Shown: piece by piece, positions 55,980 through 64,000 of the stretch | Layout of the letters: each line of letters opens with the position of its first letter | Position numbering within the stretch: position 1 is the stretch's first letter | Origin: an uncultured Chromatiaceae bacterium | GTDB lineage: Bacteria > Pseudomonadota > Gammaproteobacteria > DRLM01 | DNA: 64,000 bases | NCBI GenBank assembly: GCA_945787555.1 | Contig: CALZJG010000005.1 | Span: forward strand, 1 to 64,000 | Reading direction: 5' to 3' | Notes under the pieces: model-generated | Databases searched by the model: none | What the model was told of the DNA's origin: nothing | Seen by the model: the letters and a program-made list of their open reading frames with translations, nothing else | Translations under genes and position numbers: made by a program

Positions 55980-58900
55980 TCAAGAGTTCAGCAGGTTCGC
56001 CAAAAAGCGTCCCGTGTGCGTGGCTCGCTTAGCGCGCGCCAAGGTCTCCGGCGTGCCTTGCGCCACTACCCGCCCACCGCCATCGCCGCCTTCCGGCCCC
56101 AGATCGATGATCCAATCCGCTTCGGCGACGACATCGAGGTTGTGCTCGATCACCACCACGGTATTGCCCGCCTCGACTAAGCGATGCAGCACGCGGATGA
56201 GTTTCTCCACGTCCGCCATATGCAGACCCACGGTGGGCTCGTCCAACAAGTACAACGTGTTAGAGCGCCCTGTGTCCCCCTTCCGCTCTTTACCCGTGGC
56301 GGCGAGAGGCTGGCGCGCCTTGGCTAGCTCCGTTACCAATTTGATACGCTGCGCCTCGCCACCGCTCAGCGTCGGACTGGGCTGTCCGAGCGTCAGATAA
56401 CCCAGCCCCACGTCCTGCAACAGCTTTAGCGCGTGATGGATCGTGACATGGGCGGCGAAAAATTCCACCGCCTCGTCCACACTCATCGTCAATACCTCGC
56501 CGATGTTCTTAGCCTTGTAATGGACGGCCAGCGTCTCGGGCGTGAAGCGCGCGCCGCCGCACACCTCACAGGGCACTTCCACGTCAGGCAAAAAACTCAT
56601 CTCAATTCTCTTCACGCCCTGCCCGGCACAGCCCTCGCAACGCCCACCCTGCACATTGAAGGAAAAACGCGCCGAACCATAGCCACGCAATCGCGCTTCT
56701 TCTGTACCGGCATACAAACGCCGTATTGCATCCCAAAATCCGATATAAGTGGCGGGGCAGGAGCGGGGGGTCTTGCCGATGGGGGCTTGATTGACTTCGA
56801 GTATACGACTAATGGCTTGCCAACCCTCGAGCGCCTCACAGCCGTGTAGGTTCAGCGCTTTCTTACGTCCGCGCCGAGTAGCGAGCAAGCGCTGTATATT
56901 GTCGTGCAATACTTTGCGCACCAATGTGCTTTTTCCGGAACCCGAAACGCCGGTAACACATACAAGGCGCTCTAACGGCAGGCGCAGCCGCGCCACCCGT
57001 AAATTGTGCAAGTGCGCGTTGAGGACTTCCAAGCTCGGCATGGCGCGTGTCACTTTGCGACGCGCATCAATGAGCGGGTGTGACAAAGGCCGCGCTAAAT
57101 AGCGCCCAGTCACGGAACGTTTTTCGCGCATGATCTTATTTAGGCTGCCCGCCACCACGAGGGCACCGCCCTGACTGCCCGCACCGGGGCCAAGATCGAT
57201 GACATGGTCGGCACGGCGGATGGTGTCCTCGTCATGCTCCACCACCACCAGGGTATTGCCCTTGCGCTGCAACGCGGCGAGCGTGTCGAGCATCAGGCGG
57301 TTGTCGCGTGGGTGTAAGCCGATGGTGGGCTCGTCGAGGATGTAACACACGCCGCGCAAATTGGAGCCGAGTTGCGCCGCCAAGCGCAGGCGCTGCGCCT
57401 CCCCCCCCGATAAAGTGGGTGCGGCGCGGTCTAGGCTGAGATAAGACAAGCCTACTTCATTCAAGAAACGCAGCCGCGCACGCAGCTCCGGCAGCATATC
57501 GCGCGCCAACTCGGCCGCGCGGCCCTTAAGTTTCATGGCACCGAACACGCGCTCGGCTTGCGCAACCGGCATAGCCGCATACTCGGCGATGGAACGCTTC
57601 TGAAAGCGCACCGCCAAAGCCTCGGGGCGCAGGCGCAGACCGGCGCAAGCGGGGCAGGCTCGTTCACCCCCCTCCCAAGCTTCCAACCACTGCGCTTCCT
57701 CGCCGCTGGCCTCGGCATCGAAACCGGACAGGCTCAAGCCCGTGCCATAACAGCGCGCGCACCAACCCTGGGGGGAGTTGTACGAAAACAAGCGCGGATC
57801 AAGCTCAGCGTAACCTCGCCCACACCTTATGCAGGCACGCTTGCTTGAAAACAACGTTTCGGTCGGCGCTCCCGCGTTGGTGCGCGACGAGCGCCGTCTG
57901 CGCGCAGGGGCGGCGATGATTTTCACTGCTTCATTACCCACCAGCAATGCCCGCGCCAAGAGGGCGCGCAAGGCCGCGTGCGCTTGAGGCGTTACATCCA
58001 ACTCACCTAGCGGCAACTCGATGTGATGTTCGCGATAACGATCGAGACGCGGCCACGGTGCGGTGGGTATCTGGTCGCCATCCACGCGCAAGTGCGCATA
58101 ACCCTTGGCCGCCGCCCACCGCGCAAGATCGTTGTATACACCCTTGCGCGCCGTCACTAGCGGCGCCAGTACGGCGATGCGCCGGCCGTGATAATCATGC
58201 AGGATGCTTGCGTGTATCGCCTCCATGGATTGCGCTTCGATAGGAATATCGCAATCGGGACAATATTGCGTGCCCAACTTGACGAACATTAAGCGCAGGT
58301 AATGATAGATCTCGGTCAACGTCGCCACGGTACTTTTGCGGCCCCCGCGGCTAGTGCGCTGTTCGATTGCCACCGTGGGCGGAATACCGGTCACGGCATC
58401 AACATCGGGCCGCGCAGCGGGTTGCACGAATTGGCGCGCGTAGGCGTTGAGCGATTCCAGATAGCGACGTTGCCCCTCAGCAAACAAAATATCGAAGGCC
58501 ACTGTGCTCTTGCCGGAACCGGACACACCAGTGATGACCGTGAAACGATTGCGCGGTATGGTGACGTCTATATTCTTCAGATTGTGTTCACGTGCGTGGA
58601 TGATGCGTATGTCTGGTCGTTTCGCCCGCGCCGCGGCACGCCGTGACACGCGTTGTACCGGAATCTTTTTGTCCTGCCAATAATCACGCAAAGCGGCCCC
58701 GGTGTGACTGGCACGATGTTTCGAAACAAAGCGCGGCTTGCCCGCACACACCAGACGCCCGCCACCCTCGCCACCCTCGGGTCCCAGTTCGATCAGCCAA
58801 TCGGCGGCGGCGATCACGTCGAGGTTGTGTTCGATCACCAACAAGCTGTGGCCGGCGTCCAGCAATTCTTCAAAGGCGCGCAGAAGTCTATCAATATCGG

Positions 58901-61688
58901 CGAAATGCAAACCGGTAGTGGGCTCATCGAACAAGAACAAACTGCCGTGCGTTTGTTGCGTCCCACCTCGCGCCTTGGCAAGATGCCCAGCGAGTTTGAG
59001 CCGCTGCGCCTCGCCGCCGGACAAGGTCGGCACCGGCTGGCCGAGCTTCAAATAGTCCAAACCCACCGCATGCAACGGCCGCAATGCTTCCACCACCGAA
59101 GATGTGTGAGAAAAGAATTCCATGGCCTCCGCCACGGTCATGTCCAGCACCTCGGCGATAGATTTTGCCCTCCCTTCGACACTCTCCCTCACAGCTCCCC
59201 TCCCAGGGGGTGAGGCAGAATACGGAAAAACGTCATGGGTAGCTTCTCCCCGCCGTGCGGGCGCTCGTTGATGCGTGCCCCGGGCAAGAACAGAGCGGGC
59301 GTGCGACGTCGTTTCCACCAGTGGCCACAACCTCACCTCCAAGACCTCGGCGCGATAGCGTCTGCCGTCGCAATCAGGACAACGTAAATACACATCGCTC
59401 AGGAATTGCATTTCGACATGTTCGTAACCCGAACCCATACAGGTCGGACAGCGGCCATTACCGGCATTGAAACTGAAAGTGCCTGCGGTGTAGCCACGCT
59501 CGCGTGCCAAGGGTTCGGCGGCGAACAAAGTGCGGATGCCGTCCAACGCGCCGACATAACTGGCGGGATTGGAACGTGTGGTCTTACCGATGGGAGATTG
59601 ATCCACCAGCACCACGGCATCGATGCACTCATCGCCGCGCAAAGACTCATGCGCACCGGGCATTTCCACCGGTTTGCCCTTGCGTTTGGCCAACGCGTGA
59701 TAAAGCACATCCTGCATGAGCGTCGATTTACCCGAACCGCTCACCCCGGTGAGACACACCAGCCGCTGCAGCGGGATGTCCACATCGAGGTGTTGCAAAT
59801 TATGCGCGCTTGCACCCCGCACGCTCAGGCGTGGCCCATCCTTAGCGGGCGCACGCGGTTCACGCGTGCGGACCAGACTTTTTTTGCCGGTGAGGTACTG
59901 CGCCGTTAGCGAGTCTTTCGCTCTGCACAATTGCGCCGGCGTGCCGCTAAAGACGATCTCGCCGCCGCGCTCCCCCGGGCCGGGGCCGATATCGATGATC
60001 CTATCCGCCTCCCACATCACTTGCGGGTCATGCTCTACCACCAGCAAAGAATTGCCCACGTCGCGCAGCCTCCGCAACACGGCGATGATGCGTTGCATAT
60101 CGCGCGAATGCAGCCCGATGCTGGGCTCATCGAGCACGAATAGGGTGTTCACCAACGACGTGCCCAGCGCGGTGGTAAGATTGATACGCTGCACCTCGCC
60201 ACCACTGAGCGTGCGTGATTGGCGATCCAGGGTGAGATAACCCAAACCCACTTCCACCAAGTAACGCAGGCGGCTGCGTATCTCGCCCAATAATACTTCC
60301 ACCGCCTCATCCAGCGGCACGGGCAAGTGCAAAGCGAGGAAGAAATCCTGGCAGCGCTGCAAAGGTAGTAACATGACATCATGCATGCTGAGGCCGGGCA
60401 GCGCGGCAAGTTGCTCTCGTGTCCAGTTGACCTGATACGGCAGAAAACGCGCCTGCGGCGCGAGTACCGCAGCGGCTTCTTGCCGGCTACCGAGCCGCCA
60501 CAATAAGGACAAGGTTTGCAAACGCGCGCCACCGCAGGTCTCACAAGTGTTGTAGGCGCGGTACTTCGACAACAGCACTCGGATGTGCATCTTGTAACTT
60601 TTGCTTTCCAACCAAGCGAAGTAACGTCGCGCTCCATACCAGCGCTTATCTTCCCACTCGCCCTCGCCGTCGATCACCCACGCTTGTTGGGCTGCACTGA
60701 GTTTCCGCCACGGCACATCGACGGGAATGCCGCGCTGCTTGGCGTAACGCAGCATATCGTCTTGGCATTCCTTATAGCTGGCCGTCTGCCACGGTTTCAC
60801 CGCTCCCGCGGCGAGCGTCTTGGTTTCATCGGGGATCACCAAGCCGTAATCGATGCCAATGGTGCGACCGAAACCGCGGCAAGTTTCGCAGGCGCCCAAC
60901 GGCGAATTGAAAGAGAAGCTGTGCGGCTGCGCGCCCTGATAGGTGATATCACAGCGCGCGCAATGCAAGCCGGCCGAATAACGCCACGGCGCGCCGGGCT
61001 CACGGGCGGCGTCGATGGGATAGACGGTCACCTTGCCATGGCCGGCCTGCAAGGCGGCTTCCAGAGCTTCCACCAAGCGATCGCGGCGCGCGACATTGAG
61101 CCGCACGCGGTCCTGTATCACTTCCAGCACCGTTTCCCGCTCACTGAATATTTTCGTGTAGCCCTGTTGCGCCAGTAGGCCCGTCACTTCCACGGCGGAA
61201 AAATTCTTGGGGACGCTCACGCTGAAGGTGATCACCGCCATTTGCCCCGCACGCGCCCGACCTAGCAAGGCGTCGGCGATGCTGTCGGGTGAGTCGTGCC
61301 GCACCGCCTCAGCGCAGCCGCGGCAATACAACACCGCCGCACGCGCGAACAGCAGTTTAATGTGATCGTTCAACTCGGTCATGGTGCCCACGGTGGAACG
61401 CGAGGTGCGCACCGGGTTGACCTGGTCGATGGCGATGGCGGGCGGGATGCCCTCGATACGCTCGACCTGCGGACGGTCCATGCGATCGAGGAATTGACGC
61501 GCGTAGGGCGAAAAAGTCTCCACGTAACGACGTTGCCCCTCAGCGTAGACCGTGTCGAAGGCCAAGGAGGATTTGCCCGAACCGCTCACGCCGGTGATAA
61601 CGATGAGTTCATTGAGCGGCAAGCGCAAATCGAGGGACTTGAGATTGTTCTGGCGGGCGCCGTGGATGTGTATCGCGTCGTCGGACAT
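55980..61688 (-). CDS. uvrA: Double-length UvrA (two fused UvrA copies, four ATPase modules)
   Basis: A 1902-residue protein, about twice normal UvrA. It senses DNA damage in nucleotide excision repair with UvrB. Half 1 runs to about residue 1000, half 2 from about 1020. Four Walker A motifs GVSGSGKS are found near residues 33, 645, 1049 and 1574, each with its signature (TLSGGEVQR or TLSGGEAQR) and a Walker B-type DEP(S/T)(I/T/V)GLH. CxxC zinc motifs are present in both halves (CPTCMGSGYEH, CEGCAGQGVKR). The start at 61688 gives MSDDAIHIHGARQNNLK. A 54-residue insertion lies at residues 787-840 in half 1 only. A standard single uvrA may exist elsewhere. Confidence 0.93.
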   Translation of the reverse strand: MSDDAIHIHGARQNNLKSLDLRLPLNELIVITGVSGSGKSSLAFDTVYAEGQRRYVETFSPYARQFLDRMDRPQVERIEGIPPAIAIDQVNPVRTSRSTVGTMTELNDHIKLLFARAAVLYCRGCAEAVRHDSPDSIADALLGRARAGQMAVITFSVSVPKNFSAVEVTGLLAQQGYTKIFSERETVLEVIQDRVRLNVARRDRLVEALEAALQAGHGKVTVYPIDAAREPGAPWRYSAGLHCARCDITYQGAQPHSFSFNSPLGACETCRGFGRTIGIDYGLVIPDETKTLAAGAVKPWQTASYKECQDDMLRYAKQRGIPVDVPWRKLSAAQQAWVIDGEGEWEDKRWYGARRYFAWLESKSYKMHIRVLLSKYRAYNTCETCGGARLQTLSLLWRLGSRQEAAAVLAPQARFLPYQVNWTREQLAALPGLSMHDVMLLPLQRCQDFFLALHLPVPLDEAVEVLLGEIRSRLRYLVEVGLGYLTLDRQSRTLSGGEVQRINLTTALGTSLVNTLFVLDEPSIGLHSRDMQRIIAVLRRLRDVGNSLLVVEHDPQVMWEADRIIDIGPGPGERGGEIVFSGTPAQLCRAKDSLTAQYLTGKKSLVRTREPRAPAKDGPRLSVRGASAHNLQHLDVDIPLQRLVCLTGVSGSGKSTLMQDVLYHALAKRKGKPVEMPGAHESLRGDECIDAVVLVDQSPIGKTTRSNPASYVGALDGIRTLFAAEPLARERGYTAGTFSFNAGNGRCPTCMGSGYEHVEMQFLSDVYLRCPDCDGRRYRAEVLEVRLWPLVETTSHARSVLARGTHQRAPARRGEATHDVFPYSASPPGRGAVRESVEGRAKSIAEVLDMTVAEAMEFFSHTSSVVEALRPLHAVGLDYLKLGQPVPTLSGGEAQRLKLAGHLAKARGGTQQTHGSLFLFDEPTTGLHFADIDRLLRAFEELLDAGHSLLVIEHNLDVIAAADWLIELGPEGGEGGGRLVCAGKPRFVSKHRASHTGAALRDYWQDKKIPVQRVSRRAAARAKRPDIRIIHAREHNLKNIDVTIPRNRFTVITGVSGSGKSTVAFDILFAEGQRRYLESLNAYARQFVQPAARPDVDAVTGIPPTVAIEQRTSRGGRKSTVATLTEIYHYLRLMFVKLGTQYCPDCDIPIEAQSMEAIHASILHDYHGRRIAVLAPLVTARKGVYNDLARWAAAKGYAHLRVDGDQIPTAPWPRLDRYREHHIELPLGELDVTPQAHAALRALLARALLVGNEAVKIIAAPARRRRSSRTNAGAPTETLFSSKRACIRCGRGYAELDPRLFSYNSPQGWCARCYGTGLSLSGFDAEASGEEAQWLEAWEGGERACPACAGLRLRPEALAVRFQKRSIAEYAAMPVAQAERVFGAMKLKGRAAELARDMLPELRARLRFLNEVGLSYLSLDRAAPTLSGGEAQRLRLAAQLGSNLRGVCYILDEPTIGLHPRDNRLMLDTLAALQRKGNTLVVVEHDEDTIRRADHVIDLGPGAGSQGGALVVAGSLNKIMREKRSVTGRYLARPLSHPLIDARRKVTRAMPSLEVLNAHLHNLRVARLRLPLERLVCVTGVSGSGKSTLVRKVLHDNIQRLLATRRGRKKALNLHGCEALEGWQAISRILEVNQAPIGKTPRSCPATYIGFWDAIRRLYAGTEEARLRGYGSARFSFNVQGGRCEGCAGQGVKRIEMSFLPDVEVPCEVCGGARFTPETLAVHYKAKNIGEVLTMSVDEAVEFFAAHVTIHHALKLLQDVGLGYLTLGQPSPTLSGGEAQRIKLVTELAKARQPLAATGKERKGDTGRSNTLYLLDEPTVGLHMADVEKLIRVLHRLVEAGNTVVVIEHNLDVVAEADWIIDLGPEGGDGGGRVVAQGTPETLARAKRATHTGRFLANLLNS
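59169..59330 (-). other. In-frame 54-codon insertion inside the first UvrA half
   Basis: Normal UvrA sequence runs from RYRAEVLEVR to AKSIAEVLDMTV with about two residues between. Here 54 residues intervene, rich in Arg, Ala, Pro and Ser (RGTHQRAPARRGEATHD, SASPPGRGAVRESVEGR). The second half of the same protein, aligned at RFTPETLAVHYKAKNI, has no such insert. The DNA is C/G-tract rich like the intergenic repeats of the window, so it may be a repeat element that entered the gene without breaking frame. Confidence 0.7.
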
Positions 61689-61744
61689 GGCGGCATTATA
61701 AGGCCGAAAAGCCCACAGCCCGCGCTGGCGGGCTGTCGGAAGCA

Positions 61745-61820
<76 letters not shown>

Positions 61821-61944
61821 GCGATAGGCGATGTCTGGGTGATTCCGGCTTCAACCCACTTTGGCCGCGCCATGGGCACAGCGCGCGCCGGCGCAAACAA
61901 AGGCGGGTGAGTATACGAGAAATCCTTCAAGCGAGACAACTTAC

Positions 61945-62020
61945 ACAGCCAGGCACAGCCAGGCACAGCCAGGCACACCCAGGCACACCCAGACATGCCC
62001 AGACATGCCCAGACATGCCG
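61945..62020. repeat. Ten-base tandem repeat (about 7.5 copies)
   Basis: Two related 10-base units follow one another: AGGCACAGCC or AGGCACACCC (four full copies) and then AGACATGCCC or AGACATGCCG (three copies). The array sits between the tRNA-Thr gene and the 3' end of the Fur-family gene. The units differ by stepwise changes, as expected from slippage and drift. Confidence 0.93.
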
Positions 62021-62035
62021 GCGTCGAGGAGCGGA

Positions 62036-62470
62036 TCAGAAGCGGTGCGGCGCCCCGGCGTTGCGTACGCGTATGACCACCTCCACGCCTTCCACCACGG
62101 TACCCTGCGGCAGCTCGGGCAGTTCACCCAAGGCCACATCGGCGGCGTCGATATCGGTCAAGGTGCCGGAGTCGACGTTGTAGAAATGGTGGTGCGGCGC
62201 GGTGGTGGGATCGTAAAACACCTTGGTCGGATCAACGATCACTTCCCTGACCACCCCTTTGCGCGCGAACAAACCCAGCGTGTTATACACGGTAGCCTTG
62301 GAGACATGGGTGTGATTTTGGTTGACCGATGCCAGCACCTGCTCGGCCGACAAGTGTTGCGGCTGAGCGAACAGGATCTGGGCGATCTGAAGACGCTGGT
62401 GGGTGGGAGTGATGCCATGCTCGCGCATCAGGGCGCACACTTCATCATGATTGAGAGGATATGACTGCAT
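62036..62470 (-). CDS. Fur-family regulator, Irr/PerR-like
   Basis: A 144-residue DNA-binding regulator. Winged helix: CALMREHGITPTHQRLQI and VSKATVYNTLGLFARKG. The dimer domain has APHHHFYNVDSGTLTDI, with the HHH pattern of Irr-like proteins, and lacks the paired C-terminal cysteines of zinc-type Fur. The start at 62470 has AGGA upstream; a start 12 bases earlier is less likely. It could sense iron, haem or peroxide. A promoter with a palindrome of the type bound by PerR and Irr lies just upstream. Confidence 0.88.
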   Translation of the reverse strand: MQSYPLNHDEVCALMREHGITPTHQRLQIAQILFAQPQHLSAEQVLASVNQNHTHVSKATVYNTLGLFARKGVVREVIVDPTKVFYDPTTAPHHHFYNVDSGTLTDIDAADVALGELPELPQGTVVEGVEVVIRVRNAGAPHRF

Positions 62471-62490
62471 AATTCCTACCATGGCGCTGA

Positions 62491-62522
62491 ATTATACGTC
62501 ACGACTTTAGATTGAGTCTACT
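62491..62522 (-). promoter_or_regulatory. Promoter and PerR/Irr-type box of the Fur-family gene
   Basis: On the minus strand a perfect -10 box TATAAT (62491-62496) precedes the gene by about 20 bases. Over the -35 region lies TTTAGA, five bases, TCTACTT (62506-62522, plus strand), close to the TTTAGA-N5-TCTAAA consensus of PerR and Irr boxes. This suggests autoregulation. Confidence 0.55.
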
Positions 62523-62562
62523 TTGTTGCCTCACCGGCAGCACTCGAGCCCGCACGACGCCG

Positions 62563-63651
62563 TCATGTCTCTACTGGGAGTGCATAAGGGGTAGGATCAA
62601 CGCAGGGCGGTCTTGCCAGAATCAGGTCCGCCAGCAAACGGGCGGAGGCCGGTCCCAGCACCACGCCATTGCGAAAATGGCCAGCGTTGACGTACAGACC
62701 GCGCCAGCGCGGGTGCGGGCCGATGGTGGGCACACCGCTCTGCGAACCCGGCCGCAGCCCCGCCCAGTGCCGCTCGATCGGGGCGCTTTCCAGCGCCGGC
62801 ACCAGCGCTATAGCGGCGGCGCGCAATTCAGCATAGGCCGCCTTGGTGGTGGATTTGTCGAAACCCACGTATTCCACGGTGCTGCCCGCCAGGACTCGCC
62901 CATCGCGCCGCGGCACCAGATAATGCCCTTGCGCCAAGACCATGTGCCGCACCAGACCGGGCGGGGCCCGAAACAGCAACATCTGACCGCGCACCGGCGT
63001 CACGGCGAGCGGGATGCCCAGCTTCTCCAACAGTCGCCCGCTCCAAGCGCCACCGGCCACCACCACCCCGCCGGCGCGGAAGTCGCCGCGGGTGCTGCGT
63101 ACGCCGCTGACGGTGTCGCCCTGGGTGATGAAGTCTGTCACCTCGGCGTCACTTTCGACTTGCACGCCGCGGCGCTCCAGGCTGGCCCGTAAGGCGCGCA
63201 GTAGGCGCGGATTGCGCACTTGCGCCACCTCCGGCATCCACAATGCCGCGTGCGTCAACGACGCCAGCGCGGGCTCCATTTCGGCGGCGACCGGTGCGGA
63301 AAGAATTTGCACATGGGCACTCCAGCGCGCCGCCCACGCCTTCGCAGGACCGCGCTCATCAGCCTCCAACAGCAGCAAGCCGCTGCGCGTCCATTCCGGA
63401 TCGACACCGCTCTCGGCTCGCAAGGTCTCGGCCAAGGCGGGAAAGACGCGCTGGCTCCAGGCGGCCAAGGCCGTCACCGCAGCGGGATAACGCCAAGGAT
63501 AGAGCGGCGAGAGGATGCCCCCACCGGCCCACGACGCCTCACGGCCCGGTTCGCCGCGCTCGACCACGGTGATTCGCGCCCCCGCTCCGGCCAGCTCGCG
63601 GGCCACAAGCATGCCCAGCAGACCACCCCCGACTACAATGAAATCAGACAT
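62563..63651 (-). CDS. thiO: Glycine oxidase (thiamine thiazole synthesis)
   Basis: A 362-residue FAD enzyme that makes dehydroglycine for the thiazole of thiamine. The FAD fold is at the start (FIVVGGGLLGMLVAREL), with REASWAGGGILSPLYPW typical of ThiO. The distal part includes HWAGLRPGSQSGVPTIG and NAGHFRNGVVLGP, the substrate and flavin site. No thiS or thiG is adjacent. The start ATG at 63651 is directly supported by the FAD motif. Confidence 0.93.
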   Translation of the reverse strand: MSDFIVVGGGLLGMLVARELAGAGARITVVERGEPGREASWAGGGILSPLYPWRYPAAVTALAAWSQRVFPALAETLRAESGVDPEWTRSGLLLLEADERGPAKAWAARWSAHVQILSAPVAAEMEPALASLTHAALWMPEVAQVRNPRLLRALRASLERRGVQVESDAEVTDFITQGDTVSGVRSTRGDFRAGGVVVAGGAWSGRLLEKLGIPLAVTPVRGQMLLFRAPPGLVRHMVLAQGHYLVPRRDGRVLAGSTVEYVGFDKSTTKAAYAELRAAAIALVPALESAPIERHWAGLRPGSQSGVPTIGPHPRWRGLYVNAGHFRNGVVLGPASARLLADLILARPPCVDPTPYALPVET

Positions 63652-64000
63652 TTATACACTCTGGGCACGCTTTAAAATACCCGCTCGGGGTCAGCTATGG
63701 CGCACAACGGCTGACCGCATCACGCTAATCCCCCAAATCGAGCAATGAGTAAGGGGGCTATGGCTGAAAGCTGTTTGAACGACTCCCCCCACATTCTGAC
63801 CTTCTCTCTAGAGAATGAGGGCGGCGGGTCTTCCTCGGTGCCCTGTCAAAGATTTAAAAAAACGCAGAAACGCCCCTCGGGCGATCGTGACATGGTGAAC
63901 CAAAGCTGCTATTTATATCAAATGCTAACCTAATAATGGCGCGCAGGAGCGGCGCTAGGGTGCACACCACGAACCCATGGTGTCATACGGAGTCATGCGG
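63652..64000. other. Non-coding right end of the window
   Basis: About 350 bases. A C-rich then G-rich stretch with an inner hairpin (TTCTCTCTAGAGAA) is at about 63785-63830, of the same kind as other intergenic tracts. The small open frames here have no support as genes. Confidence 0.45.

Noticed and set aside
61945-62020. Possible CRISPR array
   Set aside because: The units are 10 bases, directly adjacent and without spacers, so it is a simple tandem repeat.

Overview
The window looks like chromosomal DNA of a GC-rich gammaproteobacterium. The evidence is the birA-coaX-SPOR-like-tRNA-Thr order, a class 2 (quinone) dihydroorotate dehydrogenase, the large 180-kDa type NAD-glutamate dehydrogenase, and the copper resistance gene set. 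The species cannot be fixed from the sequence alone. An aerobic or microaerobic free-living lifestyle (Fe-SOD, peroxiredoxin, quinone-linked enzymes, a bacterial sodium-channel homologue) is an inference. No prophage, CRISPR array or intact insertion sequence is visible. The only transposase is a decayed REP-associated (Y1) copy.

Layout. 1-2997: a Cu(I) P-type ATPase cut by the left edge, then an HDOD signalling protein. 3362-13053: a storage-carbon block with a broken FAD reductase gene, a sucrose-phosphatase-like HAD enzyme, a two-gene unit of a P-loop ATPase plus an MscS channel, glycogen phosphorylase, a DUF882 protein, a patatin lipase and phosphoketolase. 13182-24572: a copper/silver resistance island, all on the minus strand. 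In transcription order it reads: small secreted His/Cys protein, CusC-, CusB- and CusA-like tripartite efflux, YtkA-like protein, CopA multicopper oxidase, CopB, DUF2231 protein with a His-rich tail, a 40-residue membrane peptide, and a broken beta-propeller gene joined to the tail of a DUF1622 gene. 25218-27770: two small envelope genes with a clear promoter and terminator, a DUF302 gene, a cytochrome c remnant and an unknown gene. 27933-30325: birA, coaX, a short SPOR-like stub and tRNA-Thr(UGU).

30507-45241: signalling and housekeeping genes. These are a Cache-HAMP-PAS-PAS-GGDEF-EAL protein, ankyrin protein, 2-Cys peroxiredoxin, M61 peptidase, bactofilin, pyrD with a probable AUU start, Sel1 lipoprotein, modA, sodB, nnrU and a periplasmic alpha-carbonic anhydrase with a long low-complexity linker. 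45497-49669: a DUF3943 protein, the dead transposase, an orphan HAMP-PAS sensor in AT-rich DNA, and alanine dehydrogenase. 50024-63651: NAD-glutamate dehydrogenase, a NavAb-type voltage-gated sodium channel, a double-length UvrA with four ATPase modules and an in-frame repeat-like insertion, tRNA-Thr(CGU), a 10-bp tandem repeat, an Irr/PerR-like Fur regulator with a likely autoregulatory box, and thiO.

Functional links. The copper genes cover cytoplasmic export (P-type ATPase), periplasmic oxidation (CopA/CopB) and trans-envelope efflux (CusCBA). Glycogen phosphorylase, the HAD phosphatase and phosphoketolase fit turnover of glycogen or sucrose into acetyl phosphate. Ald and NAD-GDH both release ammonia from amino acids. 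The most unusual items are the ATPase/MscS pair, the insertion inside the double UvrA, the deletion junction at the end of the copper island, and the Fur-family promoter box.
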